Below, in pieces: positions 1-8,879 of a DNA stretch of 64,000 nucleotides. Source of the DNA: Desulfosudis oleivorans (GTDB lineage Bacteria; Desulfobacterota; Desulfobacteria; Desulfobacterales; SURF-7); NCBI GenBank assembly GCA_020723325.1, contig DYJD01000003.1, forward strand, positions 103,822-167,821, written 5' to 3'. How positions within the stretch are numbered: the first letter of the stretch is position 1; each line of letters starts with the position of its first letter. Made by a program: the position numbers and the translations under genes. The notes beneath the pieces are model-generated. The model saw nothing but the letters and a program-made list of their open reading frames with translations. It was not told the origin of the DNA and ran no database searches.

Positions 1-1133
1 AGCTCAATGGCGTCGTAAATGGGGCTGAAGGGATGATTTTCTTCCACCCGTTTGACAGTGTCGCTGAAACCGTCGATGGTCCAGTTGATGCTGCCCACAA
101 ATTGGAGCAAGTCATCCATTTCCCTCTCAAACCCACTGAATGAACCCGTAGCCTCGGTAGAAGACGGTGTGACCGCATGGGCAAGGGGCTGTGGCTGGAA
201 TATTTTGTTGATGCGACCAAGGGCAGCCTGAAAGGTTTTTTCGTTGGTTATCGGAAAGTGCGTGAAGGATTTATAAACATTAATGGCTGAATTGAGAAGG
301 CGGTTGGCCCCATAAATCGCAAAGAGCTGGAAGGGATTTTGTTGATACCAGGCCTTGAGCCAGCGGAAATACAACCGGCGTGCTTGGCGGTCGGCCCCTT
401 TCAGCTCGGTCAGGTCCACGAGAAAGGCATAAGGTTGCCGGCATATACCGGCAGCATGCAAAATTCGTTCATGCAGGTCAAAGAGCTGGGTTGTATGCGC
501 TGCTTCCATGTGCCCCTTATAAAAGGCATGGAGTATGTTTTGATTGAGGATTTCGCAGCGACAGGAAAAGCCTTCCAGATTCAAGATGCAATCCTGCGGC
601 AAGGTTTTTTCGGTCTGAGGCGGAGAAGCCGGCGCCTGCCAATCGCTCAGATATTCCAGGGCACGCTGAATGGCGCTTTGATAGTCCTTTACGATCACGA
701 TGGGAAATGGGGAGTGAAACAGTTTTTTGCCCACATTCATGGCCAGTCTTACAGCCGTTGGCGCTTCAAAGCCGATGAAACCGATGATACGTTCCCGGTC
801 CGCTTCCATGCCCCTCCGAAAACAATCCCGGGCGCTTTTGGGGGGTGTCTGGATGCCGGAATAATCCCGTAACTCAAAGTACATTTCATGGGGTTCCAAA
901 ACCGCATTCAGCACCTTGGCTTTTTCGACAAAAAGGCGTTCCATGCTTTTTCCAGTGGCCCGGCCTTTTGAGCTGGAAATCAAAATGCGTTCCCCGATGA
1001 TTTTAAAGGTGACCGAATAGTCGTCGCCCAAATCAATATGGGTCCATTCCGGTTTGGACAAGATCGCAAGACCGCTGAAGGGGCATTCTGCATAGCCCGG
1101 ATCAAATCCGCTAAAATCGGGTTTCCGGTTCAT
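1..1133 (-). CDS. Hypothetical protein, possibly the N-terminal part of a sensory/signalling protein; runs off the left edge
   Basis: Continuous reverse-strand reading frame from ATG at 1133 (MNRKPDFSGFDPGYAECPFSGLAILSKPEWTHIDLGDDYSVTFKIIGERILISSSKGRATGKSMERLF...) to base 1 without a stop. Not in the ORF track because it has no stop inside the window. Confidence 0.7.
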   Translation of the reverse strand, partial: MNRKPDFSGFDPGYAECPFSGLAILSKPEWTHIDLGDDYSVTFKIIGERILISSSKGRATGKSMERLFVEKAKVLNAVLEPHEMYFELRDYSGIQTPPKSARDCFRRGMEADRERIIGFIGFEAPTAVRLAMNVGKKLFHSPFPIVIVKDYQSAIQRALEYLSDWQAPASPPQTEKTLPQDCILNLEGFSCRCEILNQNILHAFYKGHMEAAHTTQLFDLHERILHAAGICRQPYAFLVDLTELKGADRQARRLYFRWLKAWYQQNPFQLFAIYGANRLLNSAINVYKSFTHFPITNEKTFQAALGRINKIFQPQPLAHAVTPSSTEATGSFSGFEREMDDLLQFVGSINWTIDGFSDTVKRVEENHPFSPIYDAIE

Positions 1134-1372
1134 CAATTTTTTTCTCCAAGGGGCTGGAAGGGGTGGCCTTGATTTCGGATAATATAACGATAAGGGATAA
1201 ATGACAAGAGGTTCCGGAAATGGGTGCGAGGAAAAGAACGAATGCACTTCCTGCTTTCTTTTTATAAGCGAAAATGCTATTATATCAAAAAGATTTACGA
1301 AGATTGTTTCAAGATTCATTGTCTGCACGTCAACCCCCGAGATTATTTTGAACCAAAAGGGAAATCAACGCC

Positions 1373-2230
1373 ATGTTTGCCATTATTGGAATTGTCGTCG
1401 TAATTGGGATGATTATAGCCGGGTACCTGATGGAACATGGAAATTTGCATGTTCTGTTGCAGCCTGCCGAACTTGTCATTATCGGCGGTGCGGCCCTGGG
1501 CTCGTTCCTGATCGCCAATCCTAAAAAAATCGCCATCGGATCATTAAAAAAAATCGGCAAGGTTTTTACCGCCAAAACCAAGTCAAAGGAAGCCTATTTG
1601 GAGGTGCTGCTGCTGTTTAATGAACTGCTGGTGCTGGCGCGCAAGGATGGATTGCTGAGCTTGGAGGAGCACATCAACAATCCGGACAAAAGCAAAATTC
1701 TCGAAAAATATCCAAACATAATCAAGCATAATGAAGTATTAGATTTTATCTGCGACAATTTCAAGATTTACATTGCCACATCCCCGGAACCGCATATTTT
1801 TGAAAATTTGATGGAAATCGATCTGGAAGCCCTGCATAGGGATGAAGAGGCCTATCCCAAGGCCGTCACCACCGTGGCGGATTCCCTGCCGGGCCTTGGA
1901 ATCGTCGCGGCGGTGCTGGGGGTGGTCATCACCATGGGCAAGATCAATGAACCGCCGGAAGTCCTGGGCCACAGCATCGGCGCGGCCCTGGTGGGAACTT
2001 TTTTGGGAATTCTGGGGTGCTATGGTTTTTTGGGACCCATAGCCACCCATCTGGAGCATCTGAACCACGACAATGCCATTATCTTTAATGTAATCAAAAC
2101 CGCCCTGGTGGCCTTCTCCCACAATTGGCATCCATCCCTGGTGGTGGAGGCGGCCAGACGGGCCATCCCCGAGCATGAAAGACCATCGTTCGCTGAATTG
2201 GAAGGAGCCATAAAAGGTGCAAAAAAGTGA
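1373..2230 (+). CDS. motA: Flagellar motor stator protein MotA (MotA/TolQ/ExbB family)
   Basis: MFAIIGIVVVIGMIIAGYLMEHGNLHVLLQPAELVIIGGAALGSFLIANP and the PGLGIVAAVLGVVITMGKI region typical of MotA; followed by motB. Confidence 0.95.
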   Translation: MFAIIGIVVVIGMIIAGYLMEHGNLHVLLQPAELVIIGGAALGSFLIANPKKIAIGSLKKIGKVFTAKTKSKEAYLEVLLLFNELLVLARKDGLLSLEEHINNPDKSKILEKYPNIIKHNEVLDFICDNFKIYIATSPEPHIFENLMEIDLEALHRDEEAYPKAVTTVADSLPGLGIVAAVLGVVITMGKINEPPEVLGHSIGAALVGTFLGILGCYGFLGPIATHLEHLNHDNAIIFNVIKTALVAFSHNWHPSLVVEAARRAIPEHERPSFAELEGAIKGAKK

Positions 2231-2975
2231 AAAAAGCGTCATCATCAAGAAGGTCAAGAAAGGCGGGCATGGCGGGCATCATGGCGGGAGCTGGAAGGTG
2301 GCCTATGCCGATTTTGTCACGGCCATGATGGCCTTTTTTTTGCTGATGTGGCTTATCTCCGCAGCCTCCCAAGAGCAAAAAGAACATCTGGCCGGCTATT
2401 TCAAGGAATTCAGCCTGTTTGATTACAAAGGCGTGTCCGATGCCCCGGGCATGACCGAACAGGCGCCGCCGGAACACCAGAGCGCCACCATCGGTGACAC
2501 TGCCAGCGATGAAGAGATTGTCGAGATGCTGAACAAGCATATTGAAGAAAAATTGGAGGATCTGAAAGACCAGATCACTGTGGAATCATCGGATCAGGGG
2601 GTACGCATTGAAGCCACCCACAAGGAGAACAAGGCCCTGTTCGATTCCGGCAGTACCATCCCCACTGCGGTGGGGCAGAAAATCCTGTCGGAAATCGGGT
2701 TGGGAATCAAAGACCTGAAAAACAAAATCGCCATCGAAGGGCATACCGATGCCGTGCAATACAGCGGCGAACAATATACCAATTGGGAGCTTTCCACGGA
2801 CCGGGCCTCCACGGCCAGACGTGTCTTGACCCAGAGCGGCGTGAATCCCGAGCGCATCGAGCGGGTCTCGGGCTATGCATCTTCCAAGCTGTTGAACAAG
2901 ACTGATCCCAAGGACCCCAAAAACCGCAGAATCAGCATCATGCTGTTCAACGAGAGCGCCAAAACCCACGAGTAG
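2217..2975 (+). CDS. motB: Flagellar motor protein MotB (OmpA/MotB domain)
   Basis: GGSWKVAYADFVTAMMAFFLLMWLIS plug/TM segment and C-terminal OmpA-like IEGHTDAVQ...NWELSTDRA; overlaps motA by 14 nt. Confidence 0.95.
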   Translation: MQKSEKSVIIKKVKKGGHGGHHGGSWKVAYADFVTAMMAFFLLMWLISAASQEQKEHLAGYFKEFSLFDYKGVSDAPGMTEQAPPEHQSATIGDTASDEEIVEMLNKHIEEKLEDLKDQITVESSDQGVRIEATHKENKALFDSGSTIPTAVGQKILSEIGLGIKDLKNKIAIEGHTDAVQYSGEQYTNWELSTDRASTARRVLTQSGVNPERIERVSGYASSKLLNKTDPKDPKNRRISIMLFNESAKTHE

Positions 2976-2989
2976 AGAGGGCGGCACGG

Positions 2990-3017
2990 GTAGGGGCGGT
3001 TCGCGAACCGCCCCTAC
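2990..3017. repeat. Perfect 28-nt palindrome GTAGGGGCGGTTCGCGAACCGCCCCTAC (copy 1)
   Basis: Sequence equals its own reverse complement; lies between convergent motB and the cyclase gene and overlaps the cyclase stop codon. Confidence 0.95.
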
Positions 3018-4792
3018 GTTATTCCGGTCAATTCAAACACCTCGGTTTCTTCCGCCTTGCCCTTTACCCGGATGGCGCCCAAAGGCTTGACCACTATCCT
3101 ACTTCCGGCATGTTCCTGCACCGCTTTGCTGACCAGGATGGCGCTGCCGAATTCCTTGTTGGCCCCTTCCAGCCTGGAGGCCAGGTTCACCGTGTCCCCC
3201 AGGACCGAATAATTGAAGAGCCGGGATGAGCCCATATTACCCACAATGACTTCGCCGGTATTCAGACCGATGCGCATGGAAAGGGCCGGCATGCCTTCCC
3301 GTTGCATGTCCTCCCGCAGGGAAGCCATGCGGGCCTGCATTTCCAACGCGGCCCGGCAGGCATTCAGGGCGTGATCAGGATCAGCCACCGGCGCCCCCCA
3401 GAAAGCCATGATGGCGTCGCCGATGAATTTATCGACAGTGCCGTTGTGCCGGAAAATGATTTCCGTCATGACATCAAAATAGCGGTTCAGAAAAGCCGCC
3501 ACTTCTTCCGGCGTGAGTTTTTCCGATATACTGGTGAATCCGGCCAGATCTGAAAAGAAAACCGTGGCCAGACATTTTCGGCCGCCCAGTTCCAGGGCCT
3601 TGGGGTCGGCCAGCACCACCTCCAGAATGGCGGGTGACAGGTATTTGGAAAAGGCATTACGGATTTCCCGGCGTTTGATTTCACTCTGCAGATAGGCCCG
3701 GATACCGAAAAGGGCATAGGGCAGTTCCAAGGCCAGGAGGGGCTGGATCACCGGGATTTTAAGGGCGGCAAACCGCAGGCTGATAAAAGCCAAAATAAAG
3801 TATCCGAAACCGGCGGCAAGGGCCAAGCCGGCGCCGGCCCTGGGCCGCCAAGGATAGTGCAGAAAACTTCCGCAAAGGGCACAAACTAAAATCAGACCCC
3901 ATACAAACTCGTCCTTTGGCAGGGTGATCCAATTTTGTCCCAAGATACCAGCAATCATATTGGCATGGAGCTCAACCCCGCTCATATAGTCCTTTTCCCA
4001 GGTGCGCAAATAAGGGGTGCGGAAGGTGTCCACAGGCATATCCTTACCTGCCGGGGTTTTGAGGGAAAGGCCCACCAAAACCAATTTCCCTTGAAAGAAG
4101 TCTTTGGTCAGATACTTGGCGGGGTCCAGGGCTTGATAATAGGATATGGTTGAAAAAGTATTCGGGGGGCCCAGGAAAGGGATATAGGCGCCGGGCGGGG
4201 GTTCCGTCTTTTTCCCCAGGAAAAGCCGGGCCGCTTCCGCGGCAAAACCGTTTTCCCCCGGCAACAAATCATAGTAACGGCGCACCACATTGTCCGGGTC
4301 CAGGGCCACCGACACAATTCCAAAGGCCGCATTCTCCAGGAAGGTATCCAGGGGCCGGGCCATGGTTCTGGCTTCGTGCCATTTGGTCCTGTCTGCTTCA
4401 ATGCTGGCCCCCAGCACCACATTGCCGGCATGGCGGACAGCTTGGGCCAGGGCCTCATCCTCTTTTGCAGCAGTGGGCAGGTCAAAAATAAAATCAAAGG
4501 CAATGACTTTGGCGCCGCCCTGGGCCAGATTTTGAATGAGCCGGGCGTGCAGGCTGCGCGGCAAAGGGGTCTGTCGGTTGATTTCCGCAAGGGAGGTCTG
4601 GTCCAGGGCAACAATCAGAATTTCTTCAGGCGGCCGGTTTTTGGGCAGCAATTTTTCAAACAGCGGTCCATGGAAGAGATCATAGAAGAAGAGATCCATG
4701 GATTTCCCTATGCCGGCCATGGAAAGCAGGCCCAGGCCCAGCCCCAGGGCCATTCCAATAACAAAATGATTTCCCAAGCCTTTGCGCTTCAT
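3014..4792 (-). CDS. CHASE2 domain-containing adenylate/guanylate cyclase (class III)
   Basis: N-terminal CHASE2-like region (IVALDQTSLAEINRQTPLPRSLHARLIQNLAQGGAKVIAFDFIFD), transmembrane segments, C-terminal class III cyclase (CLATVFFSDLAGFTSISEKL...DKFIGDAIMAFWGAP...NTGEVIVGNMGS). Confidence 0.93.
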   Translation of the reverse strand: MKRKGLGNHFVIGMALGLGLGLLSMAGIGKSMDLFFYDLFHGPLFEKLLPKNRPPEEILIVALDQTSLAEINRQTPLPRSLHARLIQNLAQGGAKVIAFDFIFDLPTAAKEDEALAQAVRHAGNVVLGASIEADRTKWHEARTMARPLDTFLENAAFGIVSVALDPDNVVRRYYDLLPGENGFAAEAARLFLGKKTEPPPGAYIPFLGPPNTFSTISYYQALDPAKYLTKDFFQGKLVLVGLSLKTPAGKDMPVDTFRTPYLRTWEKDYMSGVELHANMIAGILGQNWITLPKDEFVWGLILVCALCGSFLHYPWRPRAGAGLALAAGFGYFILAFISLRFAALKIPVIQPLLALELPYALFGIRAYLQSEIKRREIRNAFSKYLSPAILEVVLADPKALELGGRKCLATVFFSDLAGFTSISEKLTPEEVAAFLNRYFDVMTEIIFRHNGTVDKFIGDAIMAFWGAPVADPDHALNACRAALEMQARMASLREDMQREGMPALSMRIGLNTGEVIVGNMGSSRLFNYSVLGDTVNLASRLEGANKEFGSAILVSKAVQEHAGSRIVVKPLGAIRVKGKAEETEVFELTGIT

Positions 4793-7700
4793 CAGAATCG
4801 GATTCCGGCGCCGCAGAAAATGCTTCGATCCGCGGCAGGCCTGCCGGCGTTGGCCAGATTGGACACGGAAAGGGTGAAGCGGGCTTTTTTGCCAAAGGGT
4901 TCAAAGGTCAAGGCCAGATCCGTGCTGAAATACTCCTCCAACCGGATTTCCTTGGAATAATAGGCATACTGGCGGCCGATGAAGCTTTCGGAAAGCACTA
5001 CCTTGAAATACAAAGGGGAGACCCAGACCAGGCCGGCCGTTGCCTGGTGATCCGGAACATACTGGACCGGGATTTCGCGCAAAACGCCGGATTTGAATTT
5101 CCCTTGGGCGTAGGCATAGCGGGCATAAGCGCCGAGCTGGTCGGCCAGCAAGGCATTGACGGCCAACCCGGCTTTGTGCAGATACAGTTCCCTTTTGAAC
5201 AGTTCATCCTCGAATTTTGGGTCGGTAAGATCCACTCTTTCCGCACTGATCACCGTGAAAAAGCGCGTCCCCCACCTGGATTCCAAGCGCGCCTGGAGAT
5301 CGTCGAGCCTGGAACCCAAAAGACCCAGGCTGTTGTCCGGCACCAGCCCGGCCGTGGCAAGGGGCGACAAGGTTCCGATGACGGGCTTTTCCAGCCATTT
5401 TTGATAGGCACAGCGCAGCACATGGTTTTCGGCTATTTTCAAGGCAAGACCGGCTCTGGGATAGAGGCCCTTGTCGTCATTGTACGTATCATCGAACTGC
5501 TCGCCGAAAAGACCGGCCTCCACCAGCAGCCAATCCCGCGGGGACCAGCGGTCGGCGGCATAGATCAGCTTCACGTGGCTGTCTTCCAGGGTTTTGGTTA
5601 CAGCCTCCCGGGGCGCCAGCAACGGGAAGCGCCAGGCGGTTTCATCCGGATACAGAAAGGGTTCATCGTAAAAGAGGATCTCGCCTTGGCGGTCCAGGGC
5701 GTTGTACGTCAACGTGTGGGTCACCCGGAAAGGCAGGTATTCCAGGCCCCAGCTCACCTCATGGCTTTTTCCAAGGGCCAGCATATGCCTGGTCTGGAAG
5801 GCCGAGGAAGCGGTTTCGTAGCGATCCAACCGTTGGGGATCTTCGTCAAAAACAGGGGGAAATGCATAGGACCGCAAACGGGCAACCGGGGCTGCAGCCA
5901 AGGTTCCGGTGGAGTCGGTTGCCAGGCTGAGCGCGCTGCCGCCCATGACAGCGCTGATATCATATACCCCTTGACGGAAAAAGCGCTGGGTTTCCGCAAG
6001 GGTGTATCCGGCAACGATAAAGGAGGTCTCGGGGCCGCCCAGGCCGGTGCCGAAAGGATAGGGATTTTTTTGGGCAATGCTGTTTTCATTGTAGGCCAGG
6101 CGGCACAGCAAACGGTTGCGGGCGCCAAAGCGATGGGTGTAGCCCAGGTCGGCGGAATAATCGCTATACTCGTCCCGGTCGTCCGGGTCCGGCGTGATCC
6201 GGGAGCCGGGATGGCCGGTATTCTGCTTGGCCATGGTCAGGCCGATGTTAAAGGCGTTTTGATAGTCGGTTTTAATGCCGATTCCGGCAGCCAGGGATTC
6301 GGCCCTGGAAAAATTGTTTTTTTCCTTTTCACCGTCCAGCTTGTCGGCCCGGCCGGCCAGGGAATAGGCGATTTCAACAGGGTCGCGCAGATAGCCTTGC
6401 ACAGAGCCGTCCACAGCCCTTGAAAAACCGCCCTCTGTGTCACCGGCGCTGAGGCTGAGGGTGGCGTCATGCCTTGGCCGCCGAATGATGTCTTGATAGC
6501 CGGCCGGAGTATAATTTGCCAAGGGCTCAATCATCAGGCCCTGGAGCATTTCACCGGCATTGACATAATGGTTGTCATGGTATCTGCGGGCGGATTGGAA
6601 ATGGCTGGAGGGCCTGAAGGTGTCGTAACCTTCCTGGGCAAAGCTGTCGGCCCATTCGCCCAGGCCCAGCCCCAGGAGGGCCGAACCCACATTGGCCGTG
6701 CCGGCCTTGGTATCCTCGATGACATTCAAGCCCTTTTGAAAAGGAAGCAGTTCCAGGGCTTTTCTGGAGGCGGCAACGGCTTCAAAGGGTCGGTAGGTGT
6801 CCTGATAAATCAGGTTGGCGATGAAATAGGGCAGTCTGTCCAGGGGATCCAGCTCCATTGCCAGGGCCGTTTCCGCCAGGGCTTTTTCAAAATCGCCTTG
6901 CTGGTGATAGGCCACGGCCAGCAAGCTGTGGGTGGCGGAGCTTTTAGGCTGGATCAGGCTGGACCGGAGCAGCAATTGGATGGCCCCAGCGGTTTGCCCT
7001 TCCCTGAGCAGGGCCAGGGCCTTGCCGTTGAGGGCCTGGTGATAGGTGGGATCATTTTGAAAGGCCGTATCGAAATCCGCCTGGGCGGCCTGGGTCTTCT
7101 CGGTAAGCAGGTGCAGCAGGCCCAGCTCGGAATTGGTCAAGGGATTGTGGGGATTCAGGGCCAGTGCTTCCGTTAGAATCGGGCCGGCCTCTTCATAACG
7201 GCCTGTTTCGGTCAGAATCACACCGAGGTGGGTCTTGGCCCGGGCATCCAAAGGGTCGAGGGTAAGGGCCTTTTGATTAACGGCTTCAGCTTCTTCGGCG
7301 TTGCCGTTAAGATAGTGAAGGCCGGCCAGCACATGCAGCCCCGGGCCGTATTCCGGATTCAGGGCAAGGCCGCGCCGGACTTCCCGGTCGGCCTTTTCCA
7401 TCTCATCCATGGCCATATATATGGAGGCGAGCAGCACCGGGAAGCGTTCATCGCCGGGATAACGGGCTTGGTAGTCACGACAAATTTTTTCCGCATCCGC
7501 ATGGCAACCGGTAAAGGCCAGGGCCGCGGCCTGGGCCAATCCCACGATTTCCTTGGGATTTTGTTTTTCAGCAGCGCTCAGCAGGGCGAACATTCCGGCC
7601 CAGTCACCTTTGCGCAGGCAGATTTCCGCCTTGCCGATCAGGGCCTCCACGCCGGCCCCATATTTCAAGGCATTGTCAAAGAGGGCGGCTGGCTCTGCCG

Positions 7701-8586
7701 GCTTTTCACCTTTGCGGAGCAGGGCCAAGCCTTTGTATACCAGGGCCGTGGGATTGGCAGGATCTTTTTCCAGTATTTGATCCAACAGACCGAGGCTTTC
7801 GTCGTTCCGCCCCAGGTCGAACAACAGCCCGGCCTTTGTAAGCCGGGCTGCCGGGTTTCCCGTATCAGCCGACAGCTCGGCCTCTGTCTTGAGCATTTTT
7901 TCAGCCGCCTGCCCACGGCGCAGGGAATAAAAAACGGCAAACCGCATTAAATCGATGTCCGCCGAATACGTCCACTGAACTCTTTCCTTGGGGGTGAACA
8001 ACATGGTCTTCCTGGGGGGCTGGCCTTTTTCCGCCATGGCCTGCTCTCCTTTGGCCACGGTGATGCTGCCGAAATCGTTGCTGAGTTGGACTTGGCCGCG
8101 GATGACCGTCAAATAGCTACGACCCTGTTCATCCACCAGCATGTCCCAGTCCGTGCCCCGGACTGCGGCGGTGGACGATGGGGTTTCGATTTTCAAGCCG
8201 TCCGGAATGGTCTTGGATCGGCTCCAGATTTCCCCTTGGTTCAGCAGAAGGGTCAGGGGGCCTGGCTTTTTTTCCGCCGCCGCTTCCCCGGCCTTGATGG
8301 CCAGCAGGGTGTTGCGGTTCACCTTGATCTGAATGCCGTCTGTAAAAAGCACGCCCATCCGGCCGAAATTGCCGGTCTTGATGAAATCTCCGCCGGCCAG
8401 GGCCTGCTCCCGCTGCGCTGTCAGCCAATCGTTTCCCGAGAAAAAGCGCATCCAGCTTTCCCCTTCCACCGACACGATTTCAGCGTTTTTTTGAATGTCT
8501 TTTCTTTCGATTTTGGCGTTTGCAGGGGGGGGTGGAAAAAGGCTGAAAAAGAAGAGGCTGCCGGCAAAAACAATCAGCTTTTTCAT
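4792..8586 (-). CDS. Secreted FecR domain-TPR-outer membrane beta-barrel protein
   Basis: Signal peptide MKKLIVFAGSLFFFSLFPPPPANA; FecR-like IKTGNFGRMGVLFTDGIQIKVNRNT...STAAVRGTDWDMLVDEQG; many TPR units; C-terminal alternating aromatic barrel-like region ending in Phe (LSVSNLANAGRPAADRSIFCGAGIRF). TGATG overlap with the downstream cyclase. Confidence 0.85.
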   Translation of the reverse strand: MKKLIVFAGSLFFFSLFPPPPANAKIERKDIQKNAEIVSVEGESWMRFFSGNDWLTAQREQALAGGDFIKTGNFGRMGVLFTDGIQIKVNRNTLLAIKAGEAAAEKKPGPLTLLLNQGEIWSRSKTIPDGLKIETPSSTAAVRGTDWDMLVDEQGRSYLTVIRGQVQLSNDFGSITVAKGEQAMAEKGQPPRKTMLFTPKERVQWTYSADIDLMRFAVFYSLRRGQAAEKMLKTEAELSADTGNPAARLTKAGLLFDLGRNDESLGLLDQILEKDPANPTALVYKGLALLRKGEKPAEPAALFDNALKYGAGVEALIGKAEICLRKGDWAGMFALLSAAEKQNPKEIVGLAQAAALAFTGCHADAEKICRDYQARYPGDERFPVLLASIYMAMDEMEKADREVRRGLALNPEYGPGLHVLAGLHYLNGNAEEAEAVNQKALTLDPLDARAKTHLGVILTETGRYEEAGPILTEALALNPHNPLTNSELGLLHLLTEKTQAAQADFDTAFQNDPTYHQALNGKALALLREGQTAGAIQLLLRSSLIQPKSSATHSLLAVAYHQQGDFEKALAETALAMELDPLDRLPYFIANLIYQDTYRPFEAVAASRKALELLPFQKGLNVIEDTKAGTANVGSALLGLGLGEWADSFAQEGYDTFRPSSHFQSARRYHDNHYVNAGEMLQGLMIEPLANYTPAGYQDIIRRPRHDATLSLSAGDTEGGFSRAVDGSVQGYLRDPVEIAYSLAGRADKLDGEKEKNNFSRAESLAAGIGIKTDYQNAFNIGLTMAKQNTGHPGSRITPDPDDRDEYSDYSADLGYTHRFGARNRLLCRLAYNENSIAQKNPYPFGTGLGGPETSFIVAGYTLAETQRFFRQGVYDISAVMGGSALSLATDSTGTLAAAPVARLRSYAFPPVFDEDPQRLDRYETASSAFQTRHMLALGKSHEVSWGLEYLPFRVTHTLTYNALDRQGEILFYDEPFLYPDETAWRFPLLAPREAVTKTLEDSHVKLIYAADRWSPRDWLLVEAGLFGEQFDDTYNDDKGLYPRAGLALKIAENHVLRCAYQKWLEKPVIGTLSPLATAGLVPDNSLGLLGSRLDDLQARLESRWGTRFFTVISAERVDLTDPKFEDELFKRELYLHKAGLAVNALLADQLGAYARYAYAQGKFKSGVLREIPVQYVPDHQATAGLVWVSPLYFKVVLSESFIGRQYAYYSKEIRLEEYFSTDLALTFEPFGKKARFTLSVSNLANAGRPAADRSIFCGAGIRF

Positions 8587-8808
8587 AGTTGGCCTCCTTT
8601 ACACTTGGATGGAATCAGATTGTCGACCATGGAGGCGCGCTTCTGAAGGATTCATTATGAACCGTCCGCTGTATATTATCTCTTTGATATGATGAACGAA
8701 ATCTTGTTGCCGGCGAGTATATGCAAAAGCCCGCGGCCTGTCAAGGAAGGGCTTGAGGCTGGAGCAGGCGATCAGCCAACGGGATGGGTCGGGGCACCCC
8801 GCCGATGG

Positions 8809-8836
8809 GTAGGGGCGGTTCGCGAACCGTCCCTAC
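8809..8836. repeat. 28-nt palindrome, copy 2 (GTAGGGGCGGTTCGCGAACCGTCCCTAC, one mismatch to copy 1)
   Basis: Direct comparison with 2990-3017. Confidence 0.9.
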
Positions 8837-8879
8837 GGCACAACCATCGCGTTGGGTCTTGGGGGGGTGGGTGATTTTA

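Noticed and set aside
5047-6423. 458-aa plus-strand ORF
   Set aside because: Fully antisense to the FecR-TPR-barrel gene; low-complexity G/Q/R-rich translation typical of shadow frames in GC-rich coding DNA. The same reasoning removes most other antisense ORFs (e.g. 10110-11030, 11550-12698, 14839-15960, 33721-35004).
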